The notes under the pieces are model-generated. The model did no database searches. It had not been told where the DNA came from and saw only the letters and a list, made by a program, of their open reading frames with translations. A stretch of DNA of 64,000 nt from Patulibacter sp. (GTDB taxonomy: Bacteria > Actinomycetota > Thermoleophilia > Solirubrobacterales > Solirubrobacteraceae): assembly GCF_030655195.1 (NCBI RefSeq), contig NZ_JAURWA010000136.1, positions 44,921-108,920 on the forward strand. The letters are read 5' to 3'. How positions within the stretch are numbered: position 1 is the first letter of the stretch; each line of letters begins with the position of its first letter. Below, one piece after another: positions 40,122 through 48,486 of the stretch. The translations under genes were made by a program, and so were the position numbers.

Positions 40122-40691
40122 GTGTCCGCCGTCCTCAGCGACCGTCACGAGGAGCTCGCCGACCAGCTCGTCGCGCTGTTCCTGGCCGAGGGCTTCCGGC
40201 GCTTCACCCTCGGCGACCTGACCCAGCGGCTGCACTGCTCGAAGAGCACGCTCTACGCCCTGGGCGAGAGCAAGGAGCAGCTCGTCGGCAACGCCGTCGT
40301 CCGCTTCTTCCGCGCCGCGACGAGCGAGGTCGAGCGCGCGACCGCCGACGCCGAAGGCTCCGAGGCGAAGGTCGCCGCCTACCTGTCCGCCGTCGCCGAC
40401 GCCCTGCGGCCCGCGTCGGCCGCCTTCATCGCCGACGTCGCCGCGCACCCCACCGCACGCCGGGCCTACGCCCGCAACACGAAGATCGCCGCCGGCCGGG
40501 TCCACGAGCTGATCGACGAGGGCGTCGCCTCGGGCGACTTCCGCGAGGTCCACGCCGCGTTCGTCGCCGACACCGTCGCGAACACCATGCAGCGGATCCA
40601 GTCCGGCGACGTGCAGCGCACGACCGGGCTGCGCGACGCGGAGGCCTACGAGGAGCTCGCGCGCCTCGTCCTCCGCGGCGTGCGCTCCTGA
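40122..40691 (+). CDS. TetR-family transcriptional regulator
   Basis: A 189-aa regulator with HTH EELADQLVALFLAEGFRRFTLGDLTQRLHCSKSTLYALGESKEQLVGNA (residues ~9-57). TAGGCT 6 nt before the GTG marks a leaderless start. No operator beside it is obvious; the DoxX-like gene upstream is on the same strand and could be a target. Its 3' end is followed by an 8-bp inverted repeat that may terminate transcription. Confidence 0.88.
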   Translation: MSAVLSDRHEELADQLVALFLAEGFRRFTLGDLTQRLHCSKSTLYALGESKEQLVGNAVVRFFRAATSEVERATADAEGSEAKVAAYLSAVADALRPASAAFIADVAAHPTARRAYARNTKIAAGRVHELIDEGVASGDFREVHAAFVADTVANTMQRIQSGDVQRTTGLRDAEAYEELARLVLRGVRS

Positions 40692-40738
40692 CCCGCGGCC
40701 CGGTCGGCGCCCGACCTCGGGGCGGCCCGTCGAAGAAC

Positions 40739-40757
40739 TTCCCGCAACGTGCGGGAA
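40739..40757 (+). terminator. hairpin after the TetR gene
   Basis: TTCCCGCA and TGCGGGAA form a perfect 8-bp stem with a 3-nt loop (ACG), 48 nt after the TetR stop and just ahead of the SOS-box promoter. It would insulate the two transcripts. Confidence 0.5.
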
Positions 40758-40792
40758 CCGCGTCCGGCGACCCCTGGTTTCCGCCGCGACGC

Positions 40793-40812
40793 ATGCGAAC
40801 GTGTGTTCGCAT
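40793..40812. promoter_or_regulatory. LexA SOS box (CGAAC-N4-GTTCG)
   Basis: A perfect 20-bp palindrome with core CGAAC-GTGT-GTTCG, matching the LexA (DinR-type) box of Gram-positive bacteria and mycobacteria. Its last two bases are the first two of the ATG at 40811, so bound LexA would cover the promoter and translation start. The same arrangement recurs at 53119-53138. Confidence 0.85.
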
Positions 40813-41137
40813 GAGACCGGCCGGCAACCGCACCCCCGACCCCGGTCAGGATCGGCTGATGATGGCGCTGCGCGCCCGCAACCCCGACCGCGCGCTCGAG
40901 GCCGCGCGGATGATGGGCGACGTCCCGCTGAGCGCCGCGGCGCAGATCACGTCGCTGCTCGCCGAGCGCGACGACCCGCGCTACGACGTGGCCGCCGCCC
41001 GCCTCGCCGCCCGCCTGACGCTCGAGCGGCGCCTGGGCCTGGAGGACGCCGACACCGTGCTGACCAGCGTGGCGCGCCTGCCCGACGAGGAGGCGCTGTC
41101 GCAGCTCCTGGGCTACTGCCGGCGGGCGGTGCCGTAG
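40811..41137 (+). CDS. unknown protein under an SOS box
   Basis: A 108-aa soluble, mostly helical protein of no recognised family. Segments: MMALRARNPDRALEAARMMGDV, QITSLLAERDDPRYDVAAARLAARL and EEALSQLLGYCRRAV. ATG 40811 lies at the right edge of a LexA box; an in-frame ATG at 40793 inside the box is less likely. LexA control implies a role during DNA damage, perhaps in repair, checkpoint or damage tolerance. It is followed by a transporter gene with its own promoter. Good G/C third positions support a real gene. Confidence 0.65.
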   Translation: MRPAGNRTPDPGQDRLMMALRARNPDRALEAARMMGDVPLSAAAQITSLLAERDDPRYDVAAARLAARLTLERRLGLEDADTVLTSVARLPDEEALSQLLGYCRRAVP

Positions 41138-41217
41138 GGGGGCGACGGGTCGACGGCTCCACGTGACGCACGCCGCCCGCCACGGAGCCCCCGCCAAAAA
41201 GGTTGTACGATCAAACA

Positions 41218-42465
41218 GTGTCGCCCGCCGTCCCTCCATCCGCCGACGAGGACCTGCGGCTGCGCCGGGGGACCGTCGGCTACCGGCGGCTGTCGATCGC
41301 GATGTTCGCGGCGGGCCTGGCGACGTTCGCGCTGCTCTACACGACGCAGCCGCTGCTGCCGCTGCTGTCGCGCGAGCTCGGCGTCAGCCCGGCCACGTCG
41401 AGCCTGACGCTCGCCGCGACCAGCCTGGGCATCGTGGTCGCGCTGCTCCCCGCCGGCTGGCTGTCGGACGTCTGGGGCCGGACCCGCGTGATGAAGCTGT
41501 CGCTCGTCGGGTCGGCGGGCCTGATCATCGTCGCGGCGGCGGCCCCGAGCTTCGAGACCCTCGTCGCGCTCCGCTTCCTGCAGGGCGTCGCGCTGGCGGG
41601 CCTGCCCGCGGTGGCGATGGCCTACCTCGTCGAGGAGGTCCACCCGCAGTCGCTCGGCGCCTCGATCGGGCTGTACATCGGCGGCAACGCGATCGGCGGG
41701 ATGGCCGGACGTCTCGTCGGCGGGGCGTTCGCGGACGTCGGCGGTTGGCGCGTCTCGCTGCTCGGCGTCGGGCTGATCAGCCTGGCGTGCACCGCGGTCT
41801 TCCTGCGCCTGGTCCCCCGCTCCCGGCACTTCGCGCCGCACCCGTTCGCGATGCGGGCCACGCTCACGAGCCTCCGGGCGCACCTGCGCGACCGCGGTCA
41901 GCTGCGCCTCGACGCGATGGCCGCGCTGCTGATGGGCACGTTCGTCGCGGTCTTCAACGGCCTGAGCTTCCGCCTGGAGGACGCGCCCTACGGCCTGGGC
42001 GAGACCGCGATCGCCGCCGTCTTCCTCGTCTACCCGCTCGGCTCGCTGAGCTCCGCCGTCGCCGGGCGCCTCGCCGACCGGATCGGCCGCCGCGCGGTCC
42101 TGCCCGTCGGCGTGCTGATCGCCGGCGCCGGGCTGGCGATCACCCTGCTGCGCCCGCTGCCGCTGATCATCCTCGGCATCGCGATCCTGACCATCGGCTT
42201 CTTCGCCGCCCACTCCGTGGCGTCGAGCTGGGTCGGGCGCCGGGCGGCCCACGCACCTGCCCAGGCGTCGGCGCTCTACCTGCTGGCGTACTACCTGGGC
42301 GCGTCGATCGCGGGTCCGCTGGGCGGCAACGCCTGGGACGCCGGCGGCTGGAACGAGGTCGTCCTGGTGGGCGCGGTCCTGCTCGGCCTCGCCTTCGTCG
42401 TCTCGCTCCGCCTGCGGGGCACCCCGCCGCTGCGGCCGACGGTCGAGCACCCCGTCGTCGTCTGA
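41218..42465 (+). CDS. MFS transporter (YnfM/Bcr-like drug efflux family)
   Basis: A 415-aa, 12-helix inner-membrane transporter. FAAGLATFALLYTTQPLLPLL (helix 1), LPAGWLSDVWGRTRVMKLSL (conserved loop 2-3 motif), GIGNAIGG-like IGGNAIGGMAGRLVGGAFADVGGWR (helix 5) and ADRIGRRAVLPVGVLIAG (loop 8-9) are typical of drug/metabolite exporters. The substrate cannot be told. GTG 41218 is preceded by TACGAT at 6 nt (leaderless); the -10 lies inside GTTGTACGATCAAAC, which could be an operator for a MarR or TetR regulator. Confidence 0.88.
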   Translation: MSPAVPPSADEDLRLRRGTVGYRRLSIAMFAAGLATFALLYTTQPLLPLLSRELGVSPATSSLTLAATSLGIVVALLPAGWLSDVWGRTRVMKLSLVGSAGLIIVAAAAPSFETLVALRFLQGVALAGLPAVAMAYLVEEVHPQSLGASIGLYIGGNAIGGMAGRLVGGAFADVGGWRVSLLGVGLISLACTAVFLRLVPRSRHFAPHPFAMRATLTSLRAHLRDRGQLRLDAMAALLMGTFVAVFNGLSFRLEDAPYGLGETAIAAVFLVYPLGSLSSAVAGRLADRIGRRAVLPVGVLIAGAGLAITLLRPLPLIILGIAILTIGFFAAHSVASSWVGRRAAHAPAQASALYLLAYYLGASIAGPLGGNAWDAGGWNEVVLVGAVLLGLAFVVSLRLRGTPPLRPTVEHPVVV

Positions 42466-42607
42466 GGACGGGTCGGCCCGTCCGACCGGCGGGCGGTCCG
42501 GCCCGACGCCGCGTCCCGCCGTCCGGCGACACGCCCCGCCCGACGAGCGGGTCCCACGGGGTGCTCCGCTACCGTCCTGCACCGATGCCCGTCGACCCCG
42601 ACCAGCC

Positions 42608-43384
42608 GTGAGCGGCGCCGCGCACGGCGGCAACGAGGAGCTGCTCGGCCTCGACACGCCGCTGCACCGCCTGCCGCCGCAGACGAAGGTCGCCGCGCTC
42701 GGCGGCTTCGCCCTGGCGGTCGCGCTGACGCCGACCCACGCGGTCTGGGCGTTCGCGCTGCACCTCGCCCTGATCATGGCCGCGTCGACCGTCGCGCAGA
42801 TCCCGCCGGGCGACCTGCTGCGGCGCCTGGTGATCGAGGTGCCGTTCGTGCTCTTCGTCGTGGTGCTGCCGTTCGTCGCGACCGGCGAGCAGGTCCACGT
42901 GCTCGGGGTGCCGCTGGCGATCGACGGCCTGTGGCTCGCGTTCGGGATCGTCGCGAAGGCCTCGCTCGTCCTGCTCGGCACGGCCGTCCTGGCCGCGTGC
43001 ACCCCGCCGGCGGCGATCCTCGCCGGGGCCGAGCGCCTGCACGCCCCGCGGGTGATGACCGCCATCGCCGGCTTCGCGATCCGCTACGTCGAGGTGATCC
43101 TCGCCGAGCTGCAGCGCATGCGGACCGCCCGGATCGCCCGCGGCGACGACCCGCGGTTCATCTGGCAGGCCCGCGCCGTGATCCGCTCGGCCGGCACGCT
43201 GCTGGTGCGCTGCTTCGAGCGTGGCGAGCGCGTCCAGCTGGCGATGGTCAGCCGCGGCTGGGACGGCGGCATCCCCGCCGGCCTCCTGACCGCCCCCGCG
43301 ACGCGCCTCCAGTGGGCCGGCGCACTGGCGCTCCCGGTGCTCGCGGCGACCACGGTGGTCGCCGCGCGGGTGCTCGTCGGCTGA
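42608..43384 (+). CDS. cbiQ: energy-coupling factor transporter transmembrane protein, cobalt type
   Basis: A 258-aa membrane protein with the EcfT/CbiQ coupling motifs: RMRTARIARGDDP (first Ala-Arg-Gly motif) and RCFERGERVQLAMVSRGWDGG (second), which dock the ATPase subunits. About five to six hydrophobic helices precede them. It pairs with CbiO (second half of the protein at 50930) and CbiM (59936) for Co2+ uptake. GTG 42608 overlaps the TGA of an 8-residue frame that begins at ATG 42584 downstream of TACCGT, so translation may be coupled to that mini-ORF. Confidence 0.88.
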   Translation: MSGAAHGGNEELLGLDTPLHRLPPQTKVAALGGFALAVALTPTHAVWAFALHLALIMAASTVAQIPPGDLLRRLVIEVPFVLFVVVLPFVATGEQVHVLGVPLAIDGLWLAFGIVAKASLVLLGTAVLAACTPPAAILAGAERLHAPRVMTAIAGFAIRYVEVILAELQRMRTARIARGDDPRFIWQARAVIRSAGTLLVRCFERGERVQLAMVSRGWDGGIPAGLLTAPATRLQWAGALALPVLAATTVVAARVLVG

Positions 43385-43450
43385 AGGCCGTGGCCGCCGA
43401 CGGCGTGCACGGGTGTGCACGCCGCGGGTCCTCGGGGCATGATGCAGGGC

Positions 43451-44062
43451 ATGAGCCTCGTCGCCCGTCTCTCCGACCGGATCCGCTCGACCGTCGACGG
43501 ACGCCGCGGCGCCGCGCTGCCGGTCCCGCCCGTGGGCTTCACCGACGGCACGATCGCGCTGCGGCAGTGGCGGCCGTCCGACGGCCTGCACCTGGCGACC
43601 CTCTGCGACGACGACGAGATCCGCCGGTGGACGTCGGTGCCCCACGACTACCGGACCCACCAGGCCGCGGGCCGGGCGGCGTTCGCCGAGGCCGAGCGGC
43701 TCGCGGGCCGGGGCGTCCACCTCGCCGTCACCGACGCCCACGACGCGGTCCTGCTCGGTGCCGTGGACCTCGTCGTCCCGGGCCAGGGGCGCGAGCGTGG
43801 CCGGGTGTCGTTCCTGCTCGGCCCCGCCTCCCGCGGCCAGGGCCACGCGACCCGCGCCGTGCGGCTGCTCGACGGCTGGGCGTTCGGCGCGGTCGGCACG
43901 TCCGTGCTCGAGATCCGTCCGCAGGCCGACAACGCCGCCGCCGTCGCGGTCGCCGAACGCGCGGGGTTCGCCGCCGAGACGAGCGCCGGCCCGGGGGCCG
44001 ACGGCCGCCTCACGTTCGTCCGCCACGCCGGGGACCCGACCCCGGCGGCGCCCCAGGGCTGA
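43451..44062 (+). CDS. GNAT-family N-acetyltransferase (RimJ/RimL-like)
   Basis: A 203-aa acetyltransferase. The first ~35 residues are a short helix, then the domain: FTDGTIALRQWRPSDGLHLATLCDDDEIRRW, LGAVDLVVPGQGRERGRVSFLLGPASRGQGHATRAVRLL (motif A) and IRPQADNAAAVAVAERAGF (motif B, Asn-Ala-Ala). This matches ribosomal-protein-type acetyltransferases. CATGAT lies 7 nt before the ATG. It converges on a small membrane protein gene across a strong hairpin. Confidence 0.87.
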   Translation: MSLVARLSDRIRSTVDGRRGAALPVPPVGFTDGTIALRQWRPSDGLHLATLCDDDEIRRWTSVPHDYRTHQAAGRAAFAEAERLAGRGVHLAVTDAHDAVLLGAVDLVVPGQGRERGRVSFLLGPASRGQGHATRAVRLLDGWAFGAVGTSVLEIRPQADNAAAVAVAERAGFAAETSAGPGADGRLTFVRHAGDPTPAAPQG

Positions 44063-44064
44063 CC

Positions 44065-44084
44065 GGGCGGCGGCCGCGCCGCCC
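44065..44084. terminator. bidirectional hairpin terminator
   Basis: A perfect 7-bp GGGCGGC/GCCGCCC stem with a 6-nt loop exactly fills the gap between the GNAT stop and the convergent membrane protein stop. Confidence 0.6.
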
Positions 44085-44085
44085 C

Positions 44086-44466
44086 TCAGGCCTGCAGCCC
44101 GGCGACCGCCGCCCCGACGGTCGCGATGCTCATCGCCGAGAACGACAGCACCGTGACCACGCGGTAGGCGAGGGTGTCGGCGATCGACTCGCGCCACGCC
44201 AGCGGGAGGAACAGGGCCGGGTTGACGATCGTGCCGACGATCAGCAGGACGCGGTTCCAGGTGGCCAGATCCGGCAGCGCCGTGCCGACGGCGATCAGGA
44301 TGACGCCCATCACGATGAAGTCGATGTGGGCCTGCAGGAGCCGGCGTGGGCTCTGCACGCCGGCCCGGCGCAGGACGTCCGGGAAGGCGACCTTGAGCAT
44401 CACGGCCCAGCCGGAGAGCGCCCCGACGGCGAGGAGCACGAGACCGACCTGGACGACGACGTTCAT
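44086..44466 (-). CDS. small four-helix membrane protein of unknown function
   Basis: A 126-aa protein with four predicted transmembrane helices (VVVQVGLVLLAVGALSGWAV, IDFIVMGVILIAVGTALP, VLLIVGTIVNPALFLPLA, VVTVLSFSAMSIATVGAAVAG). The charged loop FPDVLRRAGVQSPRRLLQAH follows helix 1. The layout resembles proteins annotated as DUF4149-like or acyltransferase-associated, but no family is clear. GATGAT lies 6 nt before the ATG. Confidence 0.7.
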   Translation of the reverse strand: MNVVVQVGLVLLAVGALSGWAVMLKVAFPDVLRRAGVQSPRRLLQAHIDFIVMGVILIAVGTALPDLATWNRVLLIVGTIVNPALFLPLAWRESIADTLAYRVVTVLSFSAMSIATVGAAVAGLQA

Positions 44467-44607
44467 CGACGGATCATCACCCACCGCCGCGCTCGCCGCC
44501 CGCCCGGTCCGTCCCTCACCGGCAGCCCAGCACCTCCGCCCCGCCCTTGCAGCCCATCCCGCTCGCCCCGGCCGCACCCGGCGCTGGGAGGCCCGCCCCA
44601 CCAGAAT

Positions 44608-44628
44608 ACAATCAGCACCGCAGATTGT
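44608..44628. promoter_or_regulatory. operator-like inverted repeat before the thiolase gene
   Basis: ACAATC (44608-44613) and GATTGT (44623-44628) are exact inverse complements with a 9-bp spacer, AT-rich in a GC-rich background. They overlap the expected -35 region of a promoter with -10 TACGCT at 44637-44642. The TetR gene at 45934, downstream of the thiolase, is the obvious candidate to bind here. Confidence 0.6.
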
Positions 44629-44671
44629 TTAGTCGGTACGCTCGTCCCGCACCCGAGAGGAAGACCCCGCG

Positions 44672-45871
44672 ATGAGCAGCGACCGCACGTACGTGATCGG
44701 CGTCGGCATGACGACGTTCGACAAGCCCGGGACCAAGGAGGGCGGCTACCCCGAGTGGGCGAAGGAGGCCGGCGAGAAGGCCCTCGCCGACGCCGGGGTC
44801 GCCTACGACGCGGTCCAGCAGGCGTTCGTCGGCTACGTCTACGGCGACTCGACCTCGGGGCAGCGCGCGATCTACACCCTCGGGCTGACCGGCATCCCGG
44901 TCGTCAACGTCAACAACAACTGCTCGACGGGCTCCTCAGCGCTGTTCCTCGCCCGTCAGGCGGTCAAGCACGGGGTGGTCGACTGCGCCATGGCGCTGGG
45001 CTTCGAGCAGATGGAGCGCGGTTCGCTCTCGATGAAGTTCCCCGACCACGCCAACCCGATGGCACCGCACATGGAGGCCATGGCGGCCCTCCGCGCGCCC
45101 GAGCAGTCCCCGTTCGCGCCGCAGATGTTCGGCAACGCCGGGCGCGACCACATGGAGCGCTACGGGTCGAAGGCCGAGCACTTCGCGTGGATCGGCTGGA
45201 AGAACCACAAGCACTCGGTGAACAACCCCTACGCGCAATTCCAGCAGGAGTACTCGCTGGAGCAGATCAAGGACGCGCGGATGATCCACGAGCCGCTGAC
45301 GAAGCTCCAGTGCTCCCCGACCTCCGACGGCGCGGCCTGCGCGATCGTCGCCTCGGAGCGCTTCGTCGACGAGCACGACCTGTGGTCGCACGCGGTCGAG
45401 ATCGCCGGGCAGTCGATGACCACCGACTACGCGTCGTCCTTCGGGGACGAGACGGACTGCATGCGGATCGTCGGCTTCGACATGAGTCAGGAGGCCGCGA
45501 GGCAGGCCTACGCCGAGGCCGGCGTCTCCGCCGCCGACGTCGACGTCTGCGAGCTGCACGACTGCTTCTCCGCCAACGAGCTCCTGACCTACGAGGCGCT
45601 CGGCTTCGCCGAGGTCGGCCACGGCCATGAGCTCGTCGACGCGCAGGCGACGACCTACGGCGGCTCCGGCCCGCTGGTCAACCCGTCGGGCGGCCTGATC
45701 TCGAAGGGCCACCCGCTCGGCGCCACCGGCCTGGCCCAGTGCTCCGAGCTCTGCTGGCAGATCCGCGGGCAGGCGGACGCCCGGCAGCTCGACGGCGCGA
45801 AGGTCGGCCTGCAGCACAACATCGGCCTCGGCGGCGCGGCCGTCGTGACCGTGTACCGGCCCGCGGCCTAG
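44672..45871 (+). CDS. thiolase-family lipid-transfer / acetyl-CoA acetyltransferase-like protein
   Basis: A 399-aa protein of the thiolase fold in the SCP-x/lipid-transfer branch: [14 protein letters not shown] at the start, [19 protein letters not shown] with the nucleophile Cys, [42 protein letters not shown] and the closing [16 protein letters not shown]. The GHPLGATG His/Gly loop is intact. Likely role: thiolytic cleavage or transfer of steroid or long acyl-CoA side chains. A Shine-Dalgarno (GAGAGGAAG) precedes the ATG, and the leader carries an ACAATC/GATTGT operator. Confidence 0.88.
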   Translation: MSSDRTYVIGVGMTTFDKPGTKEGGYPEWAKEAGEKALADAGVAYDAVQQAFVGYVYGDSTSGQRAIYTLGLTGIPVVNVNNNCSTGSSALFLARQAVKHGVVDCAMALGFEQMERGSLSMKFPDHANPMAPHMEAMAALRAPEQSPFAPQMFGNAGRDHMERYGSKAEHFAWIGWKNHKHSVNNPYAQFQQEYSLEQIKDARMIHEPLTKLQCSPTSDGAACAIVASERFVDEHDLWSHAVEIAGQSMTTDYASSFGDETDCMRIVGFDMSQEAARQAYAEAGVSAADVDVCELHDCFSANELLTYEALGFAEVGHGHELVDAQATTYGGSGPLVNPSGGLISKGHPLGATGLAQCSELCWQIRGQADARQLDGAKVGLQHNIGLGGAAVVTVYRPAA

Positions 45872-45933
45872 GGTTGGCCGCCGTCCGGGCGCCCGGGCCA
45901 CCCGCGTCGGCGAGGACCGCCGGCGGTACCCCG

Positions 45934-46545
45934 ATGACGACGGACGACCCCCACAAGCCCAAGCAGGAGCGGAGCCTCCGCACCCGCGCCGCACTGCTGG
46001 ACGCCGCCGTCGAGGAGCTCCTGGCCCGCGGGTACGGGGCGCTCTCGACGGCGTCGGTCGCCCGGCGCGCCGGCGTCTCCCGCGGCGCGCAGCAGCACCA
46101 CTTCGCCTCGAAGGACGAGCTGCTGATCGAGGCGGTCAGCGAGCTCGCCGCGCGCCGGATGACCGAGCTGCGCGAGGGGATCGCCGCCGACGCCCCGGTC
46201 GCCGAGCGGATCGCGCGGACCCTCGACCTGGCGCTCGAGCAGTACGCCGGGCCGCTCTACGCGGCCACGCTCGAGCTCGCCCTGGCCGCCCGGTCCAGCG
46301 ACGCGCTGCGCGCCGCGATCGCCGACGGCGAGCGCACCGTCGGCCCGCAGATCCAGGCGATGGGCCGCGAGCTCCTGGGCGGCACGGCCCTGGACGACGC
46401 CACGATCGACGCCCGGTGGACGACGGCCGTCTCGACCGCCCGCGGATACGCGTCGCTGATCCTCCTGGGCCACCCCGCCGACCGCGTCCGGGCGCAGTGG
46501 CGCGCCTCCCGGGACGACGTCGTCGGTCTGCTGCTGCGCCGCTGA
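45934..46545 (+). CDS. TetR-family regulator, probably of the thiolase gene
   Basis: A 203-aa repressor with the HTH RSLRTRAALLDAAVEELLARGYGALSTASVARRAGVSRGAQQHHFASKDELLI (residues ~13-65); the recognition helix ends RGAQQHHF. It lies 62 nt after the thiolase gene on the same strand and is likely co-transcribed, so autorepression through the inverted repeat at 44608 is plausible. The C-terminal half holds the ligand pocket. The ATG at 45934 has a poor ribosome site (GAGGA 20 nt upstream). Confidence 0.85.
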   Translation: MTTDDPHKPKQERSLRTRAALLDAAVEELLARGYGALSTASVARRAGVSRGAQQHHFASKDELLIEAVSELAARRMTELREGIAADAPVAERIARTLDLALEQYAGPLYAATLELALAARSSDALRAAIADGERTVGPQIQAMGRELLGGTALDDATIDARWTTAVSTARGYASLILLGHPADRVRAQWRASRDDVVGLLLRR

Positions 46546-46609
46546 GGCGCCCCTCCACCGGGCCGCGGCCGCAGCGCGCCGCGTCGCGTCGCGCCCCGTT
46601 GGAGACCGG

Positions 46610-46634
46610 GGCCGTGGCACCCGGTGCCACGGCC
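46610..46634. terminator. hairpin terminator with 12-bp arms
   Basis: GGCCGTGGCACC and GGTGCCACGGCC flank a single central C, giving a 25-bp near-perfect palindrome (in RNA, about ten pairs with a 5-nt loop). It lies between the convergent TetR and phosphodiesterase genes. Confidence 0.6.
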
Positions 46635-46653
46635 GAGGCCGCGGCACCCGCCG

Positions 46654-47484
46654 TCAGCCGCGGTCGCCGGCCTCCAGGTCGTCCAGCCACCCGGTCCGCT
46701 GGGCGATCGGGTCGTCGTAGACCGCGGTCGGCGCCGAGGAGAGCGGGACGAGCGTCGCGACGACGTCGTCCGAGAAGAGGTCGATGCGCGTGAGCCCGCC
46801 GATGTCGTCCCAGGCGCGCATCCTGCCCTCCTCCGGGAGCGGGTCGCTCGTGACGCCCAGCGCCGGCGCCGACCACACCGGGATCCCGGCGAGCATGCCC
46901 GCGGCGACGGCGTGGGCGTGCCCGCAGACCATGATCCGCACGTCGGTCCCCTTCACGACGCGGGCGAGGCGGTCGGGATCGCGCAGCCCGATGCGCCCGA
47001 GGAGCGGGTGGGCCGTCGGCACCGGCGGGTGGTGGAGCGCCAGCACGGTGCCGTGCTCGGCGGGCTTCGCGAGGACGTCGTCGAGCCACTCGAGCTGCCC
47101 CGCCCCGAGCTCGCCGTGCGGCCGACCGGGGACGGTGGTGTCCAGCCCGACGATCCGGACCCCGTCGACCTCGACCGCGCGGTGCAGCGGCTCCCCGTCC
47201 AGGATCCCCTCGCGGAACGCGTCGCCCAGGTCGTGGTTGCCGGGGATCGCGATGACGGGCGCCCCGAGCCCCTCCGCGACCGGGTCCACGGCGGCGCGCA
47301 GGCGGGCGTAGGACGCCGGGCTGCCGTCGTCGCTGAGGTCGCCCGTCAGCAGCAGCGCGAGCGGGCGCACGCCCGAGATCCGGACGGTGTCCAGGGCCAA
47401 CGCGAGCCGGACGTCGGCGCCGCTCTCCTCGGCGACCAGGTGGGGATCGGACAGCTGGATGACCGTGCGTTCCGGCGTGCGCAT
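46654..47484 (-). CDS. calcineurin-like metallophosphodiesterase (CpdA-like)
   Basis: A 276-aa metallophosphoesterase. Metal-ligand motifs: QLSDPHL (Asp, His), LLTGDLSDDG (Asp), IPGNHDLGD (Asn-His), LALHHPP (His) and CGHAHA (Gly-His-x-His). The order and length match the class III cyclic-nucleotide phosphodiesterase CpdA, which hydrolyses cAMP; a substrate choice among cAMP, other cyclic nucleotides and phosphoesters is not fixed. A cyclase gene is at 3080. TACCGT is 7 nt before the ATG (leaderless). Confidence 0.87.
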   Translation of the reverse strand: MRTPERTVIQLSDPHLVAEESGADVRLALALDTVRISGVRPLALLLTGDLSDDGSPASYARLRAAVDPVAEGLGAPVIAIPGNHDLGDAFREGILDGEPLHRAVEVDGVRIVGLDTTVPGRPHGELGAGQLEWLDDVLAKPAEHGTVLALHHPPVPTAHPLLGRIGLRDPDRLARVVKGTDVRIMVCGHAHAVAAGMLAGIPVWSAPALGVTSDPLPEEGRMRAWDDIGGLTRIDLFSDDVVATLVPLSSAPTAVYDDPIAQRTGWLDDLEAGDRG

Positions 47485-47804
47485 GCGGCGGACGGTAGAG
47501 GGCCGGGCGTCGCGACGACTCCCGGACGAACGTCCATCCCGGTGACGCTGTTCACCGCAGACGGATATCGTCGCCGGCGTGGGGTCCCAGATCGGGGGAT
47601 TCGGCGGCTCCACGTGACGCGCGACCTCCGGCGTCGGTCCATGAGGCACCTTCGGGTGGGACCGACGACGAGAGGGCGCCGACGCCGGGTGAGGCCCGGT
47701 CGGAACAGTGCCGGTGGCTCTCCTGGGTCGCCGGCACCGCGTCGTTCCCGGGTCGACGGGGCCGTCCGCACCGGCCCGTGCCGCGCCGGTCTATCGTCCG
47801 CGCG
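47485..47804. other. 320-bp intergenic region upstream of rpiA
   Basis: No convincing gene. It holds the phosphodiesterase promoter at its left end and TATCGT (47792-47797) before rpiA at its right. A second TATCGT (47566-47571) stands 7 nt before a GTG opening a 12-residue frame (47579-47617), which might be a leaderless peptide or chance. A GTGCCGG/CCGGCAC hairpin lies near 47709-47736. Confidence 0.5.
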
Positions 47805-48452
47805 ATGAGCGACCAGCGGGACCGTCGGGAGAAGGAGGCCGTCGCCCGTTCGGCCGCGGGCCTCGTGACGGACGACCAGCTCGTCGCGCTGGGGTCCGGG
47901 TCGACCGTCGCACTCGTCGCGGCGGCGCTCGGGGAGCGCGGGTCGCGGGCCCGCTTCGCCGCGGCCTCCCCCGCCACGGCGCTCGCCGCGACCTCGGCCG
48001 GCCTGACGCTCGTCGACGACACCACCACGGCCCGCTACGACCTGGCGATCGACGGGGCCGACGAGGTCGCGGCCGACGGCTGGGCGGTCAAGGGCGGCGG
48101 CGGCGCCCACACCCGGGAGCGGATCCTGATCAGCGCGGCGGACCGCTTCGTGTGCGTGGTCGGCGCATCGAAGCTCGTCGACCGCCTGACGTGGCCCGTT
48201 CCGCTGGAGCTGCAGCCCTTCGCGCTGGCCTCGACCGTCGAGCGGCTCCCCGGAGTGGTCCTGCGCGACGCCCCGCCGACCGCGGACGGCGGGGTGCTCG
48301 CCGACCTCGCCGTCCCCCTCGACGACCCGGCCGCGGTCGCCGCCCGTCTCGACGCGACGCCCGGGATCGTCGACCACGGCCTGTTCGCGCCCGACGTCGT
48401 CCGGGAGCTGCTGATCGCCCACGGCGACCACGTGGAGCACCGCCGGCGGTAG
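47805..48452 (+). CDS. rpiA: ribose-5-phosphate isomerase A
   Basis: A 215-aa pentose phosphate pathway enzyme interconverting ribose-5-phosphate and ribulose-5-phosphate. Motifs: LVALGSGSTVALVAAALGER (phosphate-binding), DLAIDGADEVAADGWAVKGGGGAHTRERI with catalytic Asp and Lys, and FVCVVGASKLVDRL. The length is typical of RpiA (~220). TATCGT 7 nt before the ATG gives a leaderless start. The next gene is a deaminase-reductase-like protein with its own Shine-Dalgarno. Confidence 0.92.
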   Translation: MSDQRDRREKEAVARSAAGLVTDDQLVALGSGSTVALVAAALGERGSRARFAAASPATALAATSAGLTLVDDTTTARYDLAIDGADEVAADGWAVKGGGGAHTRERILISAADRFVCVVGASKLVDRLTWPVPLELQPFALASTVERLPGVVLRDAPPTADGGVLADLAVPLDDPAAVAARLDATPGIVDHGLFAPDVVRELLIAHGDHVEHRRR

Positions 48453-48486
48453 CGTGCGCCCACCGACCACGCGCGAAGGGCCACCG

